Below are positions 8,642-10,609 of a DNA stretch of 10,609 nucleotides, in pieces. Every line of letters starts with the position of its first letter. Positions within the stretch are counted from its first letter, which is position 1. Under the pieces are notes generated by a model, which worked only from the letters and a program-made list of their open reading frames with translations, did not search any database and was not told where the DNA came from. Both the position numbers and the translations under genes were made by a program. This DNA is from Bacteroidales bacterium UBA4333 (lineage in GTDB: Bacteria > Bacteroidota > Bacteroidia > Bacteroidales > Paludibacteraceae): NCBI GenBank assembly GCA_002394335.1, contig DGTP01000007.1, positions 8,279 through 18,887 on the forward strand. The letters are read 5' to 3'.

Positions 8642-9100
8642 TTACATATTAGCGTTATAATAGCGCGGATCACCGGTTACTTCTTCACCCAAGAAAGGTG
8701 CCTTGGTGAAAACCTGTGACTCACTCTCCAACTCAATCTCAGCCAGCGTCAAACCTGCCAAACGTCCATGGAACTCATCCACCTCCCATTTCAGTCCTTT
8801 CTCTGCTGCCGGCACAATCCAGCGGGTTTTCTCAATCATCCCCGGCATACAAATAGACATCAACGCCTTAGCATCATCCAAGGTGATCTCCTTCTCCCAT
8901 TCAAAACGGGAGAAACTACCCTCCCCTGCCGGAGTCTTGATTGTGAGATATGCCTTCTCTCCTGCTACACGAACACGGACTGTACGCCCCGGCTGCTTAC
9001 AGATATAGCCTTGGCAAATATCAATGTGCGTGGTAGCAAGTTTTTTGTAGTCCTCGCTCAAAACCAAGAACTTACGTTCTATTTCAGTGTTCTTAGGCAT
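8642..9100 (-). CDS. CYTH-domain protein (triphosphate tunnel metalloenzyme family)
   Basis: A 152-residue single-domain cytoplasmic protein of the CYTH/TTM superfamily, whose bacterial stand-alone members hydrolyse inorganic tripolyphosphate or nucleoside triphosphates with a divalent metal. The diagnostic ExExK motif is at the N terminus (EIERK, Glu6-Lys10). Tunnel-lining residues follow in order: RTVRVR (39-44), LTIK (Lys55), RFEWEKEI (65-72), KTR (91-93), WEVDEFHG (105-112), AEIELES (120-126). Length fits the short NE1496-like group, with no fused CHAD domain. Which triphosphate it uses cannot be told. It is the first gene of CYTH-mltG-usp. Only 13 bases separate the T-tract of the preceding terminator from its ATG, so its promoter is unclear. 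A six-codon ORF (ATG at 9113, TAA ending at 9093) overlaps its start in another frame and may be chance. Confidence 0.9.
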   Translation of the reverse strand: MPKNTEIERKFLVLSEDYKKLATTHIDICQGYICKQPGRTVRVRVAGEKAYLTIKTPAGEGSFSRFEWEKEITLDDAKALMSICMPGMIEKTRWIVPAAEKGLKWEVDEFHGRLAGLTLAEIELESESQVFTKAPFLGEEVTGDPRYYNANM

Positions 9101-9109
9101 TTTGTTCTT

Positions 9110-9160
9110 TCATAAAAAGTATCTAAGGTACGCACGCGCATACGTGCGTACCTTAGATAT
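9110..9160 (-). terminator. Strong hairpin with T-tract after nqrF
   Basis: Perfect 17-bp inverted repeat, 9120-9136 paired with 9143-9159 (core arms ATCTAAGGTACGCACG and CGTGCGTACCTTAGAT), around a 6-base loop. On the minus strand the stem is followed by ACTTTTTATG (five T, complement of 9114-9118), which fits an intrinsic terminator. The stem begins about four bases after the nqrF stop codon. It sits between two genes on the same strand, so it either ends the nqrF transcript or only partly blocks transcription into CYTH-mltG-usp. Confidence 0.85.
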
Positions 9161-9163
9161 ATA

Positions 9164-10447
9164 TTATCCGCCGAAGTTATCGAAGCGGATGTCAGAGTCA
9201 TCAACTCCTAATGAGTGCAGGAGATCCAATACCGTTTTTGCCATCATAGGAGGACCGCAGAGGTAGTACTCGATGTCCTCGGGGGCGTCATGCTGCTTGA
9301 GGTAGGTGTCGCCCAGCACCGGAGCGATGAAGCCCGGGGTGTACTTGATACCGAGTTGGTCTGCCTTCGGGTCCGGACGGTCCAGCGCCAAGTGGAAATG
9401 GAAGTTCGGGAACTCCTTCTCCAAAGCGAGGAAATCGTCGAGGAAGAAGACTTCGTCGATCGCACGTGCGCCGTAGAAATAGTGCATCTCACGGTCACGG
9501 CAGTTGCGGGTCTTCAACATGTGCATGATCTGCGCACGGAGCGGCGCCATACCGGCTCCACCACCAACCCAGATCATCTCCTTCTTACTGTCATAAACAG
9601 GGCGGAACTCACCGTAAGGACCGCTCATGCGCACCTTATCACCCGGTTTGAGCGAGAAGATATACGTGGAAGCGATACCGCAGGGTACGTCCATGAACTC
9701 AGGCCCATTCGGGCACTGCTCTTTCGGTTTGAAAGGCGGAGTAGCGATACGGACGGTAAGGGTGATGATGTCGCCCTCGTCGGGGTAGTTAGCCATCGAA
9801 TAAGCACGAACGGTAGCCTGAGTGTTCTTCTGTTTGAGTTTGAAGAGCCCGAACTTCTGCCAAGCCGGCAGGTAGAGGTCGCCGATGAGGGACTTGTCAA
9901 TGTCGCGGTCGTAGTCGATGTCGTACTCGGGGATGATGATCTGTGCGTACGAACCCGGCTCGAAGTGCATGTGCTCGCCCGGAGGCAGCTGCACCTTGAA
10001 CTCTTTGATGAAGGTAGCGACGTTCTTGTTGGAGATGACTTCGCACTCCCATTCTTTCACGCCGAGAACGGCTTCATCGACCTTCATCTGAATGTCTTCT
10101 TTGACTTTGACCTGGCAACCCAGACGCCATCCTTCTTTCTGTTGTTTGCGGGAGAAATGTACGGTCTCGGTAGGCAGGATCTCGCCGCCACCGGAGAGGA
10201 CCTGGCACTTGCACTGTCCGCAAGAGCCCTTACCGCCGCAGGCAGAAGGCAGGTGAACGCCGGCTTCGCCGAGTTGGTTGAGGAGCGAACCTCCGGCAGC
10301 CACGTCATAGACCTTGTCGCCGTTGATGGTGACCTTGACGTTACCGGAGGAAACGAGGTACTTCTTGGCAATTAATAATATTGCCACTAACAGGAGTATT
10401 ACGATTAAGAATACTGCAACTGCGTATAAAATAGCTGTTATATTCAT
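9164..10447 (-). CDS. nqrF: Na+-translocating NADH:quinone reductase subunit F
   Basis: Electron-entry subunit of Na+-NQR: oxidises NADH and passes electrons through FAD and a [2Fe-2S] centre to the membrane complex that pumps sodium. The start at 10447 gives 427 residues with an N-terminal membrane helix (about 5-27). With this start the ferredoxin cysteines fall at 70, 76, 79 and 111, the same positions as in Vibrio cholerae NqrF, which favours it over the in-frame ATG at 10471. Further motifs: FAD-binding RAYSMANYP (214-222), GPYGEF (276-281), NADH-binding GGGAGMAP (295-302), YYLCGPPMM (394-402) and the C-terminal DNFGG. Roughly 20 residues longer than the Vibrio protein, mainly in inserts near 175-195 and 240-258. 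nqrF is usually the last gene of nqrABCDEF; here no nqrE end is found in the 162 bases upstream, but a hairpin does follow its stop. A clear promoter consensus is not visible. Confidence 0.97.
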   Translation of the reverse strand: MNITAILYAVAVFLIVILLLVAILLIAKKYLVSSGNVKVTINGDKVYDVAAGGSLLNQLGEAGVHLPSACGGKGSCGQCKCQVLSGGGEILPTETVHFSRKQQKEGWRLGCQVKVKEDIQMKVDEAVLGVKEWECEVISNKNVATFIKEFKVQLPPGEHMHFEPGSYAQIIIPEYDIDYDRDIDKSLIGDLYLPAWQKFGLFKLKQKNTQATVRAYSMANYPDEGDIITLTVRIATPPFKPKEQCPNGPEFMDVPCGIASTYIFSLKPGDKVRMSGPYGEFRPVYDSKKEMIWVGGGAGMAPLRAQIMHMLKTRNCRDREMHYFYGARAIDEVFFLDDFLALEKEFPNFHFHLALDRPDPKADQLGIKYTPGFIAPVLGDTYLKQHDAPEDIEYYLCGPPMMAKTVLDLLHSLGVDDSDIRFDNFGG

Positions 10448-10510
10448 TTTAATTGCTAAATTTATGGTCAAAAACTAAATGTTTTCGTCAAAAATCTTTC
10501 TTTTCTTTTT

Positions 10511-10609
10511 TAGTCCAAAAAGTCCCAAAATGATCCAAAAAATTCCTAAAAATATATTTATTAAATTTTCTTTTTGGATTTTTTGGGGTGTTTTGGGTGA
10601 TTTTGGACC
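10511..10609. repeat. Helically phased A-tract/T-tract imperfect inverted repeat upstream of nqrF
   Basis: CCAAAA-type tracts start at 10515, 10525 and 10535, with CCTAAAAA at 10545, exactly 10 bases apart. After an AT-rich centre (10549-10570), TTTTGG-type tracts follow with their GG at 10576, 10585, 10595 and 10605, 9-10 bases apart. The two halves are imperfect reverse complements: GTCCAAAA, CCCAAAA and CCAAAAAA on the left recur in the same order on the complement of the right. A-tracts phased with the helical turn are known to bend DNA, so a curved segment or a large cruciform or hairpin-prone element is plausible; function is inference. The minus strand also has an open frame from 10609 to a TAG at 10475 that would encode a hydrophobic stretch with a Lys/Arg-rich tail. 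The repeat may continue beyond the window. Confidence 0.6.

Noticed and set aside
8638..8673. Upstream in-frame start for mltG
   Set aside because: It would overlap the CYTH gene by 32 bases and add a non-basic leader ahead of a good MKLSKSK membrane-anchor start at 8637.
9215..10375. Long plus-strand open frame (386 codons) opposite nqrF
   Set aside because: Complement shadow of NqrF, whose ferredoxin, FAD and NADH motifs are all on the minus strand; the plus product shows no family features.
10448..10471. Upstream in-frame start for nqrF
   Set aside because: The start at 10447 puts the four ferredoxin cysteines at 70, 76, 79 and 111 as in Vibrio NqrF; the longer form adds eight residues before the membrane helix.
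10529..10609. Plus-strand open frame starting ATGATCCAA, running off the right edge with a hydrophobic stretch
   Set aside because: Lies inside the phased repeat, has no promoter consensus just upstream, and hydrophobic peptides are expected by chance from T-rich DNA; too short to support.

Overview
The window comes from a chromosome of the phylum Bacteroidota, most likely an anaerobic Bacteroidales member. Support: a textbook Bacteroidota promoter (TTTG, 20-nt spacer, TATCTTTG) at 2868-2899; no Shine-Dalgarno sequences, with A-rich leaders instead; Bacteroidales-style proteins (an AAA_14-type ATPase ending IPLWLFGFLY and a stress protein ending in LCD); and an anaerobic or fermentative gene set (pyruvate:ferredoxin oxidoreductase, Na+-NQR, CstA). 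No phage, insertion sequence, CRISPR, tRNA or rRNA is visible. Genus cannot be assigned from the sequence alone.

Layout, left to right. (1) Minus strand, 1-2727: an AAA_14-family ATPase followed by the first 473 codons of nifJ, which runs off the left edge. (2) 2728-2934: an AT-rich divergent promoter region with one promoter facing each way. (3) Plus strand, 2935-7042: a tightly packed three-gene operon, secreted beta-propeller-like protein - cstA - engB, with both junctions being 4-base ATGA overlaps. (4) Minus strand, 7028-9100: CYTH-domain phosphatase - mltG - universal-stress-like protein, joined by a 4-nt gap and an ATGA overlap. Its last gene overlaps engB tail to tail by 15 bases. (5) Minus strand, 9164-10447: nqrF, ending in a 17-bp perfect hairpin plus T-tract just before the CYTH gene. 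(6) 10448-10609: AT-rich sequence upstream of nqrF with A-tracts and T-tracts phased at 9-10 bp in a large imperfect inverted repeat.

Functionally the region is core physiology rather than an accessory island: pyruvate oxidation (nifJ), sodium-pumping NADH oxidation (nqrF), peptide or carboxylate uptake (cstA), large-ribosomal-subunit assembly (engB), peptidoglycan strand termination (mltG) and stress or phosphate chemistry (Usp-like, CYTH). I found no clear undescribed multi-gene system. The points most worth a second look are the unrecognised secreted propeller protein translationally coupled to cstA, the AAA_14 ATPase whose Walker B glutamate and neighbouring motifs look altered, the low-complexity insertions inside CstA and EngB, the hairpin separating nqrF from an apparently promoterless operon, and the helically phased A-tract inverted repeat before nqrF.
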